The notes under the pieces: model-generated
Databases searched by the model: none
Told to the model about the DNA's origin: nothing
What the model saw: the letters and a program-made list of their open reading frames with translations, nothing else
Source: Gorsachius magnificus
Lineage: Eukaryota; Chordata; Aves; Pelecaniformes; Ardeidae
Direction: 5' to 3'
Length of the DNA stretch: 64,000 nucleotides
Assembly (NCBI GenBank): GCA_034008185.1
Contig: CM067095.1
Location: forward strand, 7,610,610-7,674,609
Made by a program: the position numbers and the translations under genes
Shown: positions 1 to 12,011 of the stretch, in pieces
How positions within the stretch are numbered: the first letter of the stretch is position 1
Layout: every line of letters begins with the position of its first letter

Positions 1-2347
1 TGACTTTGAGTCCCAAGGTCAAGGAATGAGCTGCAAACAGACCTCATTAGATTGCTCTTGGCATTGACGCGACACTTTTTATCAGTTTTTTGTGATAGTG
101 CTTGTACTGAGGAGGTAAGGTCTAGGAGAAACAATATGTTTCTTGTAAACTTGATGACAGAAGTGAGTTCTTGGTTGAATTGTGTGCTTGTCAAAAGAAG
201 GTGCATCACTTCAATTGAGGAGAGTTAGCAAATAAGCTGTATTTTAGGTAAGTGGTGATTTAAGAACATAGAGAACAGAGGTTGACAAGTCATCGGGTAT
301 CTTTCAAGTGCTGATGTTCAAGGTAGCCTGAACATAAATCCTTCAACAAACTGTAGACAGCAAATTGATCTGTCATTGGTGTTGCTGCAACCAAATATGA
401 AAGTGAAATGAATGTGGAACTGACTGCAGGGTGGGTAATCATGGTTGCTTCCTTCCAGCCTAGCGTCCACAAACAGGACTTCTGAGTACGATTTTTCTAT
501 CTTTCATTTGTTTAAGATTCACTCAGGTGTTTAATGTTTTACTAAGATCTGACCGAACTAAAAGCTGGCACTCTGAATCTCTAAGCTGATACTATTTTCG
601 TTATTTTTAGTTCAATTAACTAAATACAGAATATGGTTATAAATAATTAGAAAAATTATTCTTTACTCAGTAAACGTAAGCAGGTGGTGTTCTTTTACGT
701 AGATAATGAAATTTCATGTCTTTGAAGTGTAGCTCATTCTTAAAATATTAACTTATAACTGGTAACTTTGTAGCACTGCAGTCTCTGGGATGGGTAAAAG
801 CTGGGTAACTTCATTTGGGCATATTTCTACTAAGCAAGACTGTTAATTGATTGCAGTCCCTAAAGACAGATTCTTTAATATTGAGTTCTAGCAATCATCT
901 TTCCAAAATGTGTAACTACAAAAAGTCTTCAATGACACACAGCATTGAGTGATTGGTGCTTCAGGAGAGCAATAACATTTAAATTCCTATAGTTCAGTTT
1001 TGAGGCATTATGGTTCCCCTGAGCATGAAAACCAGATTGTTTCTGACAAACATATTGTCATAGGGCTTTATGTGCTACCCGAATTTGCAGGAAAGGAACT
1101 GCCACAAAGTATAACTTTCATTGAAGATTTGAAGCAGTCTTAGTAGATTTTGATGCATAATCACTGAGTATAACCTTCTTTATTAGATAATAGCAGTATT
1201 TGACATTGGATCAAATTGCAGAATTGTCATGCAAATAATACACATCTCCCCTAATATAATAAAAACAGAAACAAAGGGCTTTTTGGGTAGTAATAGGATC
1301 AGGGTTTAGGGGCAGAAAGAAGGTGTTAGAATGTCAAAGGCAGAAGGGCTTGTAAGAAAAAAGGAGTTCTGAACATGAAAATCCCTTAATGTTTCTTATC
1401 TTGTAGCTTTTTTCTAACAGATAATCCACTGACTTTATGGTAGAATAGTTTTTTTGCTCTAATTTTGTTTCGATGCAGTTCAAACAGTGTGCTCTACAGA
1501 GGGAACTAGAGGACATGGAAGCTGGAAGTCTTTGCCTTTATATGATACATGTTAATTCTCTCTTCCTTTGAGCAAATTTGAATCTCAGTTACTACTAAGA
1601 TCCACGTATTCTGCTGGGCTGGCTCAAGGGTTAGGGAAGTGTGGCTCAGGGAACGAACGTATTGGGTTGTGTGCCCTGGAGACCTGTGAGAGCCTGTCAG
1701 CTTGAGCTTCAACCTCCTTGGCTGCTCTTCCAAGGGTTTATCAATTATGTAATGCATGTATAGTTTAGTGTAGTGTAATTATGTCTAAATTGGTGTGGAA
1801 TGGCAACCTTGAAAACACCCAGGGGCACAACTAGTAAGCAGATGTTGATAGCTTTTTGTTCTTGCTTTCGTTAGATGGTAGCTTATTACATCACAAGTCA
1901 GTCATCAGCACCCTTCTTGGTATTTCTTTGAGAGGGTTTGATTTACTGTCTCAGTAAACCAAATATTATTTTCAGTCCATGTGGGACTTGCTGTGGAAGT
2001 ATCTTTATGCTGTGAGAGAAAATTTCTATGCCAGATTGTATTTTAATAATTTTTACGACGGGTAGTGAAAACTGTGGCATCACTTACAGACTGGTTCTGT
2101 CCTGAAGTTGTTTACGGAGGAGTATGTGCCTTAGTATTCACAACTTCGTGGTAGTCAGGTGACTTTCTTTGACCTCTCTGCTTATTTGGTTTTAGATTAC
2201 AGTCCTCAGAAGAGGAAAACTTACTTTTTTGACTTTGCAGACTATTGTCAAAAACCTGTATGCAGTAACCATGTGGAAGAAGTCATAGTTGTTTCAGAAC
2301 AGTATCCTGAGTTTCATTTCATAGATTTGTTTTGTTGTCTTTTACAG
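1..2347 (+). other. STX2 intron 1 (3' part)
   Basis: This is noncoding sequence upstream of exon 2, ending in a pyrimidine-rich tract and CAG acceptor at 2347. It is AT-rich with no repeat, RNA gene or conserved coding segment that I can recognise. The open frame entering exon 2 from 2159 is intronic read-through. Confidence 0.8.
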
Positions 2348-2419
2348 TGTAAAGGAAATGAAGATGGGGAGACAGTTATTGTTGAAAAAGACCATTTCAT
2401 GGATGACTTTTTCCAACAG
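2348..2419 (+). CDS. STX2: STX2 exon 2 (N-terminal acidic segment)
   Basis: This 72-nt, phase 0/0 exon has acceptor TTTTACAG and donor CAG|GTGAAG. It encodes 24 residues from CKGNEDGE to MDDFFQQ. The motif EKDHFMDDFF is shared with mammalian STX2. It is one codon shorter than I recall for human, in the valine run. The first codon (TGT) corresponds to residue 11 of the protein, so exon 1 contributes about ten residues. Confidence 0.95.
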
Positions 2420-2907
2420 GTGAAGTTATAATTTTCACCATGCATTAAAGACTTAGTTTTCTTTCCATGCCTTTTAATTTCAATAATTAGGTTTAACAAT
2501 TCCTCTACACGCCCCCCCCATAATGTGCTTTATAATGGTATACCAAATCAAATGTTGTTAACACTTTTGCTTGTTTATTTCGGGGTACTTTTTGTCTTTA
2601 CTGCATAGAAGTTTTCTTATCTCCTTGTTGACAAGGAATTTGCTTATAGAACTTTAAAATATTTTGTATTAAGAATAGTAGCACTTCAGGTTTTGGCCAT
2701 ACAGAATATATTTGCTATTAAGAATACCATTTTTTCTTAAACACAAACTGTTTAAATGTCAACATTTCTGCTGGGTTTTCTGTCAGTTACTTACAAATGT
2801 TGCAGTGAAATACTTTATGATTTTTATTACCAAAGTTGCTGGGTTTTTTTAAAGCCTTTGCCCTGAGTTATTCTAATGTTTTCATTGCCATATTTCTCTT
2901 CCTCTAG
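2420..2907 (+). other. STX2 intron 2
   Basis: This 488-nt intron has donor GTGAAG and acceptor CCTCTAG. I see no internal features apart from a short C-run near 2511. Confidence 0.9.
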
Positions 2908-3007
2908 GTTGAGGAACTTAGAAATAATATAGCAAAAATAGCAGAAAATGTGGAAGAAGTGAAGAAGCAGCACAGCATTATCCTGTCAGCACCAAATCCT
3001 GAAGGAA
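2908..3007 (+). CDS. STX2: STX2 exon 3 (Habc helix A)
   Basis: This 100-nt, phase 0/1 exon matches the conserved syntaxin exon size. It encodes [20 protein letters not shown] and then [13 protein letters not shown], the start of the Ha helix followed by the conserved SAPNPEG turn. The donor is GAA|GTGAGT. Confidence 0.97.
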
Positions 3008-4496
3008 GTGAGTATCACTTCTTTTTTAGATTTCAGATATGTGTGGCTAGATATTCTGAAATCAATTTTTTCGTTTGTTTTGGATATCTATAGGAATAGA
3101 ACTTCAGGTGTTCAGAATGCAAAATTTAATACTTTATTTAAATATATTTCCCTATTTAATATTGAATTTATATTTTCATTTGTTATTTTTACCTTTTTTA
3201 AGTCTCATTCAAATAAATATATTTTCAGAATATTTGTTGCATCATCCAAACCTTTGCTAGACCAAAACTCGGTTTAATATGGTATCTTGAAATTGATTGT
3301 ATCTTCAGAAACTTAGAGGCTACTTGCATTTCTTTTAATTTGTCACGATATTGACGTTGTCAACCGAAGTTCACATGATAGAGCCATCATCTTCTATTGA
3401 TTCTTCAGTAAGGGCAAGATCCTATCTTATACTACAGCCAGCTGCTTCAGTGGTTCTAAGAGTTTCATGCTGGAGCCCTATTTTTAAAGGCTGTAACTCC
3501 AAAGCTGCAAGTGAAGATGTGCTTTCTGAACAGAGAACTCAGAAGTTCAGGGAACTTACCCAGAAATATGGAACCTTCTCTGTTCTCAACACTTCTTAAT
3601 TCAAGGCGTGCCTGGGTTTGTGGGCAGCATTTAAAGAAAAGGGAAGAAAAGATGCTGAGATATTTTTGTGAAATGTTGCAACGATAGCTTGACATTTATC
3701 ATCTTGTTGATGAAAACTGAACTTTGGGTGTTAGTTTTTCTTTTCCCCCTATTTTCTTTGTCTATGGATGGGCATATGTTTGTGTTCTTACAAATGATTT
3801 TGCAGACTGCTTTTTGTCTTAACAATCAATGAATCTCAGGTTTAATAAGGGTTCATTTGGATGTTTAAAATCTGTGGACTCGGCTTATTTATTAGCTTGT
3901 GTTTGTGCTAAAAATTGTGCTCACTAATGCATCTGAACTGTGTAGGAACATGATATTGCTTGTAAGTAATGTATGCTTTTGTGAATCTAGTGTCTTAGTA
4001 AACCCAGTAACAGAGAACTAGCTAAGTTGTTCGAGAATACTCTGTATAATATTCTTCAAAAAGTATAGGTAGAGTGTGGTACAGTTACGTTAATAAGGGC
4101 AAAACCAAGGAGTCCATGGTAAACAGAACTAAAAAAAAATGAGATAAGTCTGTATTTTCACTTGATAAACTTCAGCAAGCTTTCATTTTGACCAGAAAAT
4201 TAATAATACCCTGAAGGTGTTGCATTAAGAAAAAATATGCAATATTGTATCACCTGGTTTAGTTGGTAATAACATTTCCCAGGTGTAAGGGCCTGTCATG
4301 AGAAGCAGGAGTCTGATAGTATGCTGTTATAAAACTTGTATTTAAAGTACTTAGAAGTAGTTGATTACACTCCTCTACATGGTTTTACTGAGTACCATTA
4401 CAAGACTGCAAGGTAGGTGATTAGATGGTTGCTGGTTTACCATCATCAATCATTAGCAGTTTAAAAAAAATCCTTTTTTCTTTTTTCTTTTTAAAG
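3008..4496 (+). other. STX2 intron 3
   Basis: This 1.5-kb AT-rich intron ends in a long pyrimidine tract and AAAG acceptor. Open frames here, for example 3351-3599, have no recognisable similarity. No repeat was identified. Confidence 0.85.
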
Positions 4497-4571
4497 GAAC
4501 AAAGGAAGAACTTGAAGAATTAAATGAGGAAATAAAGAAGATTGCTAATAAAATCCGAGCCAGGTTAAAGG
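4497..4571 (+). CDS. STX2: STX2 exon 4 (Habc)
   Basis: This 75-nt, phase 1/2 exon has the family-typical size. It encodes (R)TKEELEELNEEIKKIANKI and then RARLK, an amphipathic Habc segment. The donor AAAGG|GTAAGT is placed so that the split codon rejoins exon 5 as alanine (KAIEQ in mammals). Confidence 0.96.
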
Positions 4572-6543
4572 GTAAGTTGTGAGCAGAAATGAAATAAAAC
4601 TACTGTCACTTGTAATGATTTGGAATGGTAGCAAACTTAATGCATTGCAGGTGAACTTCTCAGCTTTAAAAGCCACATTATGTGTACATAAATTGTATTG
4701 TAGAGCTCTTAAAACAAAAAGAAAAGAGAAACACCTCCCTACCGACTGTTGTACCGTCCATGCTAGTAACAGTATCATCTTCTACTTTATTCCTCCTTGG
4801 CAAGCTTCACTGCTCATAAATCATAGAATCATTTGGTTGGGAAAGACCTTTAAGATCATTGAGTCCAACTGTACCTGTCCGCTACTAAACCATGTCTTTA
4901 AGCACCTTGTCTACCCAACTTTTAAATACCTCCAGGGGTGGGGACTCAACCACTTCCCTGGGTAGCCCATGCCAGTGTCTGTTAACCCTTTCAGTGAAGA
5001 AATTTTTCTTGATATCCAATCTAACCTTCCCTGGTGCAACTTGAGGCCACTTCATCTCATCCTATTGCTTGTTACTTGGGAGAAGAGACTGACTGCCCCT
5101 GGACCCCCCTTCCTGTCAGGCCGTTGTAGAGGGCAATGAGGTCTCCCCTCAGCTGCCTCTTCTCCAGGCTGAACACCTGCAGTTCCCTTAGCTGCTCCCC
5201 ATTAGCCTTGTGCTCCAGACCCCTCACCAGCTTCGTTGCCCTTCTCTGGACATGCTCCAGCCCCTCAATGCCCTTCTTATAGTAAGGGGCCCAAAACTGA
5301 ATGCAGCATTCAAGGTGTGGCCTCACCAATGCCAAGTACAGGGGAAGGATGACTTCCCTTGTCCTGCTGGCCACACTATTTCTGATACAAGCCAGGATGC
5401 TGGGTGCCATCTTGGCCACCTGGGCACACTGCTGGCTCATATTCAGCCAGCACCCCCAGATCCCTCTCTGCTAGGCAGCTTTCCAGCCACTCATCCCCAA
5501 GCATGTAGCATTGCATGGGGTTGTTGTGACCCAGCATTTGGCCTTGTAGAACCTCATACCGTTGGCCTTGGCCCATCGATCCAGCCTGTCCAGGTCCCTC
5601 TGTAGAGCCTTCCTACTGTCCAGCAGATCAACACTTCCACCCAGCTTAGTGATATATGCAAACTTGTTGAGGGTCCACTCAATCCCCTCAATCCAGGTCA
5701 TTGATAAAGATGTTAAGCAGCGCTGGCCCCAACACTGAGCCCTGGGGAACATCACTTGTCACTAGCCTCCAACTGGATTTAACTCCATTTACCACCACCC
5801 TTTGGGCCCAGCCAGTTTGTTACCCAGTAAGAGTATGCCTGTCCAGACCATACCAGGTATCAGCACAGCCTAGTTTGTGGAACAGGACAAAGAGCTTGTT
5901 TGCTTTTAGAAATAACCTAGAAAATTACAGTGCAAAGTAATTCCTCTGTGTAGAAATGTATTCTGCAATTGAAATGCTGGTTTTCAGTCATGATGTTTTG
6001 GAAGATTAACTGTTTCTGGGGCATAAATGTCTACACAGGGAATTGCTGTAGAGAACCAACTGTGTTTTAAATTCAGACTAGCTAATTTTGCTGTGGCTTT
6101 CCCCCATGAGTATGTCTCTATTGCTTAGCATATGTTTTGAAATATATTGAGTGTTTTAATGTTACTATGTTACAATTACTGTATGCTTTTGTCCTTCCAT
6201 AAACACTAGGGTATGGTGTTCATTGTTTAAATTGTAAGAGCAGCCCATTTTGTTACACCTTTTGAAATCTTTCCAGAGTAATAGACAGTAGTGTGACTCT
6301 GTTAAGAGTACTGAAGTAGTTATTGTGTTTTCAGCTCTGTACCAATTATCAAAATTATTTAAAATTTTAAGTTTTGTATATATGTATATCACTGCCACTC
6401 TCCTCCTCTCCCTGAAATGTTAAACATGTCTGTAGGGAGCTTGTACGTGAGAAAAGTAATAATAATATTTGCAAAGTAACTGAGCTACACTAATAAATAA
6501 TTATACTGAACATTGACTCGTAATATTCTTGTATTGTTCTTAG
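4572..6543 (+). other. STX2 intron 4
   Basis: This 2-kb intron is half filled by the CR1 insertion at 4821-5872. The flanks are unique AT-rich sequence. The acceptor is TGTTCTTAG at 6543. Confidence 0.9.
4821..5872 (-). mobile_element. CR1 LINE, 5'-truncated, in STX2 intron 4
   Basis: The left edge carries the reversed CR1 3' end (CATAGAATCATTTGGTTGGG), so the element runs on the minus strand. About 1.05 kb is present. The minus strand retains pieces of the reverse-transcriptase C-terminal region, with blocks such as [19 protein letters not shown] and [14 protein letters not shown] between about 5072 and 5440, and upstream pieces in other frames to about 5755. The frame changes show that it is dead. 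CR1 is the dominant avian LINE, and 5' truncation is normal. Its right edge, near 5872, is approximate. Confidence 0.93.
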
Positions 6544-6617
6544 CTATTGAACAAAGCTTTGATCAGGGTGAAAATGCTAATCGAACATCAGTGGACCTCA
6601 GGATAAGAAAAACACAG
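6544..6617 (+). CDS. STX2: STX2 exon 5 (Habc)
   Basis: This 74-nt, phase 2/0 exon encodes AIEQSFDQGENANRTSVDL followed by RIRKTQ. The IEQSFDQ and NRTSVDLRIRKTQ blocks are hallmarks of syntaxins 1-3. The donor is CAG|GTATGG. Confidence 0.97.
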
Positions 6618-6820
6618 GTATGGGCACTTAATAAGTTTAAAGAAAATAAAAGGATTCTAGTAAATCAGAGAATGAGTTTCACTTTTCTGAAATAGTTTCA
6701 GAATTTCATGTTGTGTTTTGTTGGAATATAAATAGCACTTACAGTTGTTGTGCAGTAGTATTTGCTGTATCAAAAAAAATAAATGTTTTTGTTCCACATT
6801 TTTAAATCCTCAAAAAACAG

Positions 6821-6929
6821 CATTCTGTGTTAGCTCACAAGTTTGTGGAGGTCATGACGGAATACAACGAGACCCAAACTCTTTTTCGAGAACGCAGCAA
6901 AGGTCGGATACAGAGACAATTAGAGATAA
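6821..6929 (+). CDS. STX2: STX2 exon 6 (Habc helix C)
   Basis: This 109-nt, phase 0/1 exon follows a short 203-nt intron. It encodes [19 protein letters not shown], then [16 protein letters not shown]. Mammalian STX2 has a similar segment with LSRKF where this has LAHKF. The donor is ATAA|GTAAGT. Confidence 0.97.
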
Positions 6930-8677
6930 GTAAGTGACCTGACTACATGTTTTTAGAAAGATGAATTGTGTTGTTAGTACCTCCCTTGTTTCTTGTTACT
7001 TATTACTTAAAGGTGGTGCAAAGCATCATACAACTTGGACATCTTCTTGAAGCATGTGAGGGAAAAGAAACGATTTTATCATATGGCATAAACTCTTTCA
7101 TACTACTCTTCAGAATAGCTGTAAGGAACATAGAGAAAACTCACAGAATAATTTCTTTTATGTTGAAAATTATGAAAGAAAATATCTTCTTCCTTTGTTT
7201 CATTTATTTCCAGTGTTGCAACTTTAAATGAAACATTAAGAAAAACTTCATTCTGAAGATAAGTGTTATTAAAAGCCGTTTCAAAATTAACATGCTAAAC
7301 AGGACAACATCTCTTTTTATCAACAAGAATATTTATTAAATTCAGCTAACATAAAATCAGTGCTGCCATTATATATACTTTAATCATTTGTTGACTGACT
7401 CACATTTTACTTATTTCATCATTGATTATTACAAGGAGTATTCAGAAAGGTATCTGACTCTACTCCAAACTACAGCATCTACCTTGGAAGGGTCTTAAAA
7501 AATAAATCTGTAACATCTTGTACCTGAAAATAGCCTGTTAGAATATCTTCTGTAAAAGCAAATACATATATTGTTGAAATTGGAAATGCAAACAGAAAAG
7601 TTGGAAAACTATAAGAAGACTTTGGTTTTCATGTGCTTCTCAAACTTGTCATTAGCTTCTCATGCTAATGGTTCAATTCAGCATGTCGGTAAAGTTTACT
7701 GAGCAAGTTAAGTTCTTCCTTACCTATGTGTTTGAGGGCAGGGACCCTAATACCTCAGGACATGGTTCTTTTAAGTTAATGTTGTTATGACCCTATTAGA
7801 GCCTTCAGCTTTTCCTCAGCACTGAACATTTTAAAGCAGGCTTTGCAGCATTCTTGGGTATTAACACCAGAAGTTATACTCAAACTGTAACTTTCATCGA
7901 ATAGGACAGAGTTCTATATAAGTTGTCACATATATTCAACTTATTTTGCATGGGAATAACAGAGATTTGAGATGTAATTTTTAAAACTGTACAGCAGAAA
8001 TAACTTGAATATGTTGTGTAACTCGTAACACTTGCATTCATCATACCAGTGTGATCAATAGGATTGTTTGCTTAAACATGCAATAATAAACTACATCCAT
8101 TGCTAGGTGTATTATGAAAAGCAGAAGTGAAGGTATGCCACAGGTAATAATCTTCTCTGTGTGGAATATGAATGTAATCCTGTGTTGGTAAAATCAATTT
8201 TACCAAAAGATTTTATTTGCCACACTGGTGGGGAGCAAGGAAGTTAGGTGCCAATGTGACATGATTGAATAGATAAATATTGACTGTTACATAAATACTC
8301 TGTGTCTCAAGTTCTTCCTTCTGCAGAACGCTCCATTTAACAAAGTTCATATGTACATTGTAAATGTTTCTGATCACTCTTCAATTTGAGCAAAAAAAAA
8401 AATTAAAAAAAACCCCACCAAAACAACCAGTACCACCAACCAGGAATTTTTCATTGTAGCTTTAAATCTACGTTTGTTTTCAGACTATTACTTGATATTT
8501 TCTGGTTTTTTCATATGCAAAGTGACACTTGGCAGTGGCTAAACACTGCATTGTTTTATCCTGAAAAATGCTCAATACAAGAATTTTCTTTGAATTGTCA
8601 TCTTTCTGGTATGATAAAATTTTATGTTCAGTAATGAATAACTAATGTTATATGAAGTTCTGTTGTTTTTATCCTAG
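6930..8677 (+). other. STX2 intron 6
   Basis: This 1.7-kb AT-rich intron contains an A-rich tract near 8391-8420 and no recognisable repeat family. The acceptor is TTATCCTAG. Confidence 0.85.
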
Positions 8678-8751
8678 CTGGAAAGACCACCACTGATGAG
8701 GAACTGGAAGAAATGTTGGAGAGTGGTAATCCTTCAATTTTCACTTCTGAT
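8678..8751 (+). CDS. STX2: STX2 exon 7 (linker before SNARE motif)
   Basis: This 74-nt, phase 1/0 exon encodes [20 protein letters not shown] and then [22 protein letters not shown] is the conserved linker that holds the closed Habc-SNARE conformation in this family. The donor is GAT|GTATGT. Confidence 0.97.
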
Positions 8752-8864
8752 GTATGTATATCTGTTCCAGTTGTGTGTGTCTTCTATTCTGCTGCTTATG
8801 CTATTTAGAATTGTGTCAACGTATACTTATTTATGGCCATATCTTTTTTTTTGTCTTCCAAAAG

Positions 8865-9002
8865 ATTATCTCAGACTCTCAAATAACTAGGCAAGCTCTG
8901 AATGAAATTGAGTCACGTCACAAGGATATTATGAAACTGGAATCTAGCATACGGGAACTGCATGAAATGTTTATGGACATGGCAATGTTTGTTGAGACTC
9001 AG
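8865..9002 (+). CDS. STX2: STX2 exon 8 (SNARE motif, N-terminal half)
   Basis: This 138-nt, phase 0/0 exon lies 113 nt after exon 7. It encodes the first half of the Qa-SNARE helix: [20 protein letters not shown], then [20 protein letters not shown] and MFVETQ. By alignment with syntaxin-1A, the last codon (CAG, 9000-9002) is the ionic zero-layer glutamine that defines Q-SNAREs. It is intact. Confidence 0.98.
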
Positions 9003-10403
9003 GTAAATGAACCAATTCAAACACGTTTATGGAAGTAGGATTTTTCGCCCAGTCTTCTTCTTAGCAGTTGTTCCTGCATATTTCATGTATTCAGATAATA
9101 CAGAAAATTAATTACTAGAGGTTTTTTGTTTTGTTTTAGACAAATGTACAATCTAAATGTACTATATGCTATGAATAACTAAGTATAGACTTTCTTTTCA
9201 GTTGGTATACTTAGTATATTCTTCAACATGCTTATATTGCAATATGCTTGAACATTTTGTTCATGTTTGAGTAAGAACAACTCTGTCCTGGCATGTTGGC
9301 TAAGATCTTGGGAATTCAGGATTCTCACAGACATGGTAAAGGCCTACTGTGGTAGAATAAAATGTGTGTTAGCAAAGACGTGTGCAACTTGCACATGATA
9401 CGAAGGTATGATTACTGTTACAACTAACACTAGTATATGTTATTTATAACACTAGTAAATATTATTTATAATGTAAAGGGATTGACAAGTCATTCAAGTA
9501 GTCTCTTGGATTTATAAGCTTTGTCTTGACATGTACGTAAATTAGTTCTATTTGTAGTCTTTACATACCAATTATCTAACAAAAATATTTTTAACATCTT
9601 TTTTTAAAATTCTTTGACTTATGCAGGAAAGTGAAAAGAATAATGTTCAGGGGAGAAACTTTCGTGAAAAGGACTATTATTTTTTTTTAATTGGGTTTTG
9701 TTCTAGAAGTCCTGTGTTGCTTTGATATTAAATATATAGCCAAGGCAAATTGATAGCAGTTTCCTTTTGAATTAGAAATGAATAAAAGTTACTTGTGCAT
9801 CATTCTTTAATGCTTTGCTGTTTACTGCTGCTGATTATTTCTTCTGATGGACAGAAACACAGGTATTGCTGTAATTTTTCCCCAATCCTCCATTTCATTA
9901 CCAAATTTCATTCATCATAATTAACTTGAATTTGTTATGTATCGACATTCTACACCCTCAATTCTGAGGAATTTTTGAGGTTGCTATTATCTGTGTCTGT
10001 TTTCTTAGATAACTGTTGAACCTTGTGTCAAAATAGTCAATATCCTTTCCCCCCATGGATTTCTGATCTCTTTTAGTATGTCAGTTTTAGTTTTGACTGT
10101 TAAAACATACCTCACATTCAAAGGTATGTTTTCAGGTGTTCAGTATTTGTTACTGCAGAAGGGCAAAACATGCCTGCCTTGCCCATAAATGTTCCCTATT
10201 TGGTTAGAACTTTGAGCCCTTGCTTCTCATTACCTTTTTCCTTTACATATCAAAGCTGAAAAAGGTCATCCACTAATATGTACGTTACTCACTTGTTTAA
10301 AATAATTGTTGATATACTACAACCTTTCTACTCTTAGGTTCATTAAACAAGGATCCATGAATTCCAGTAATAATTTTTTTTTTCTTCAAAATTTCATTTT
10401 AAG
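9003..10403 (+). other. STX2 intron 8
   Basis: This 1.4-kb AT-rich intron ends in a T-rich tract and TTTTAAG acceptor. No repeats or RNA genes were recognised. Confidence 0.88.
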
Positions 10404-10514
10404 GGTGAAATGATCAACAACATAGAGAAGAACGTGATGAATGCATCAGATTACGTGGAACATGCAAAAGAGGAGACAAAAAAGGCAGTTAAATACCAGA
10501 GTAAAGCACGAAGG
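10404..10514 (+). CDS. STX2: STX2 exon 9 (SNARE motif, C-terminal half)
   Basis: This 111-nt, phase 0/0 exon encodes [20 protein letters not shown] and then [17 protein letters not shown]. It completes the SNARE helix and the basic juxtamembrane linker (KYQSKARR). The donor AGG|GTATGC can join either exon 10a or exon 10b, both of which begin with a lysine codon in phase 0. Confidence 0.97.
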
Positions 10515-11877
10515 GTATGCTGTCTTTCTGTAATTATGCTAGTCAGTATATTAGCATAGTATGAAGTCACCTTCAATTTTAATTGATTTTTTTTGTTGTT
10601 CTTGTATTCAGTCCTTCAAGGTAGAATTAATATATGCATTCTACTTTTTTTTAGTTGTGATACTTAAATTAGAAAACATTGTTATAAATTAGTATATGAC
10701 AAAGCAAGAGTTACCAAAGGATTTTACAGACAAACAACAAAAAAACACCCAGAAGAAATCAGAACACTTCCAATGTGAATTAATTTGTTATAGTTAATAT
10801 TAAAAATTGATATTACTAGTAGAGGACAGAAATTTTTTTGTACTACAAAAAAAGGGATAAGCAATTTATGCACAGCTAAGGCTATGTTTACAATTTTCCA
10901 CTTAAAAAGCTGTCATTACAGGGTGTAAAAACCCCAAAAGAAGAATTAATATATTATGTTAGTAGATAAATTCACAGGTTCTCCATATCAAGTATAATGA
11001 TACCTTAAATTATTTAGACTCTAAATAAGCTTAAAGGTTTTTGGATCTTCACCACTGGTAAACTTACCTGGATTTATAGCTATAAAATCACCATGTTAGC
11101 AGGAAAAATAAAGTTACTGGTTTTGCTGAAGCAGGCTTACTTTTTTAGAATTACATCTGTAATTACTCTTTTTAGAGAGAACTACTTTTCTGCTCTTGTA
11201 AGAGTACTAGATTAGGGGGATCTTCCCTCTGAAAGGGTGTGACGTTAAACTATGACACTCAATTTTGTGGAGGAATTGAGTTCAAAGTAACATTCGGGCA
11301 TTTCCATTGGCATGGAAACTTGTTTTGCATTTCAGTGTCTTATTTCCCATCCGAGAGCCAAACAATGTGTTCTGAAATCAAAATACTAAGTCATTTATTT
11401 TCATAGTTTGTAACTGTATGATTGCAGAGTGAATGAAGTGTTCCACTGATATTATAATGTCCCCTTTTGAGATGCTGTGCAATTTTGTAGGGCTTTTTAT
11501 GGTAAGTTGGATTTGAGGGAATAATGTATCTTTATGTAGATGGACAGATATCTACATATAGATAACACGCCTGTTACATTTAAAACAAACTATTTAGGAA
11601 GTGTAAAAAGAGCCCCCTTAATGTATTTATAAATGATGGTTTTCTCATGTTTGATAATTATTTACGTGTTAGTCACACTAGTTTACCTGTAAACACCGTT
11701 TAAAATGTTTATTCTTACTCATGCAAGAGTATGCAGCTAAATATATCTCAATTTGAGAATACTGCAGGCTATAATAAAAATTAGTGTGGATCTAAAAACT
11801 GAGTATTTTAAAAAAAAATAAAATAAATGCAAGTCTTAATGTGCCTAATATTAAAATAATACCTTGTTTTTTGACAG
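10515..11877 (+). other. STX2 intron 9
   Basis: This 1.36-kb AT-rich intron has acceptor TTTTTTGACAG. No repeat family or RNA gene was recognised. Confidence 0.87.
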
Positions 11878-11961
11878 AAAATGTGGATAATTATCATTGT
11901 GTCACTGGTGTTGATTGCCATAATTGGTCTAATTATTGGTTTGTCTGTTGGTATTCGGTGA
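11878..11961 (+). CDS. STX2: STX2 exon 10a: alternative C-terminal membrane anchor with stop
   Basis: The exon opens after TTTTTTGACAG and encodes 27 residues: KMWIIIIVSLVLIAIIGLII and then GLSVGIR, with stop TGA at 11959-11961. The hydrophobic stretch is a tail anchor like that of the main mammalian STX2 isoform (KKWIIIAV...). GTAAGT follows at 12006, so the whole exon would be 11878-12005 (128 nt). That makes it a cassette whose inclusion ends the protein here and turns exon 10b into 3' UTR. Confidence 0.93.
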   Translation, partial: KMWIIIIVSLVLIAIIGLIIGLSVGIR

Positions 11962-12000
11962 TGCTTGGATAACCTCAGCATGCATGGTTTCCTGCCAGTG

Positions 12001-12011
12001 TGGCAGTAAGT
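12001..12011 (+). promoter_or_regulatory. STX2: Splice donor after the exon 10a stop codon
   Basis: TGGCA|GTAAGT is a near-perfect intron-side donor 44 nt after the exon 10a stop. It supports 10a as an internal cassette exon rather than a terminal exon. No AATAAA lies immediately downstream. Confidence 0.7.

Noticed and set aside
2159..2431. 90-residue + strand frame as an alternative first exon of STX2
   Set aside because: The first 63 codons are intron 1 read-through ending at a clear acceptor. Only the part from 2348 matches syntaxin.
3008..3277. 89-residue hydrophobic open frame after STX2 exon 3
   Set aside because: It starts at the exon 3 donor and runs through AT-rich intron. The hydrophobicity comes from T-rich codons.
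5072..5755. Minus-strand reverse-transcriptase-like frames as a gene
   Set aside because: They are broken pieces of a truncated CR1 LINE, already recorded as the mobile element.
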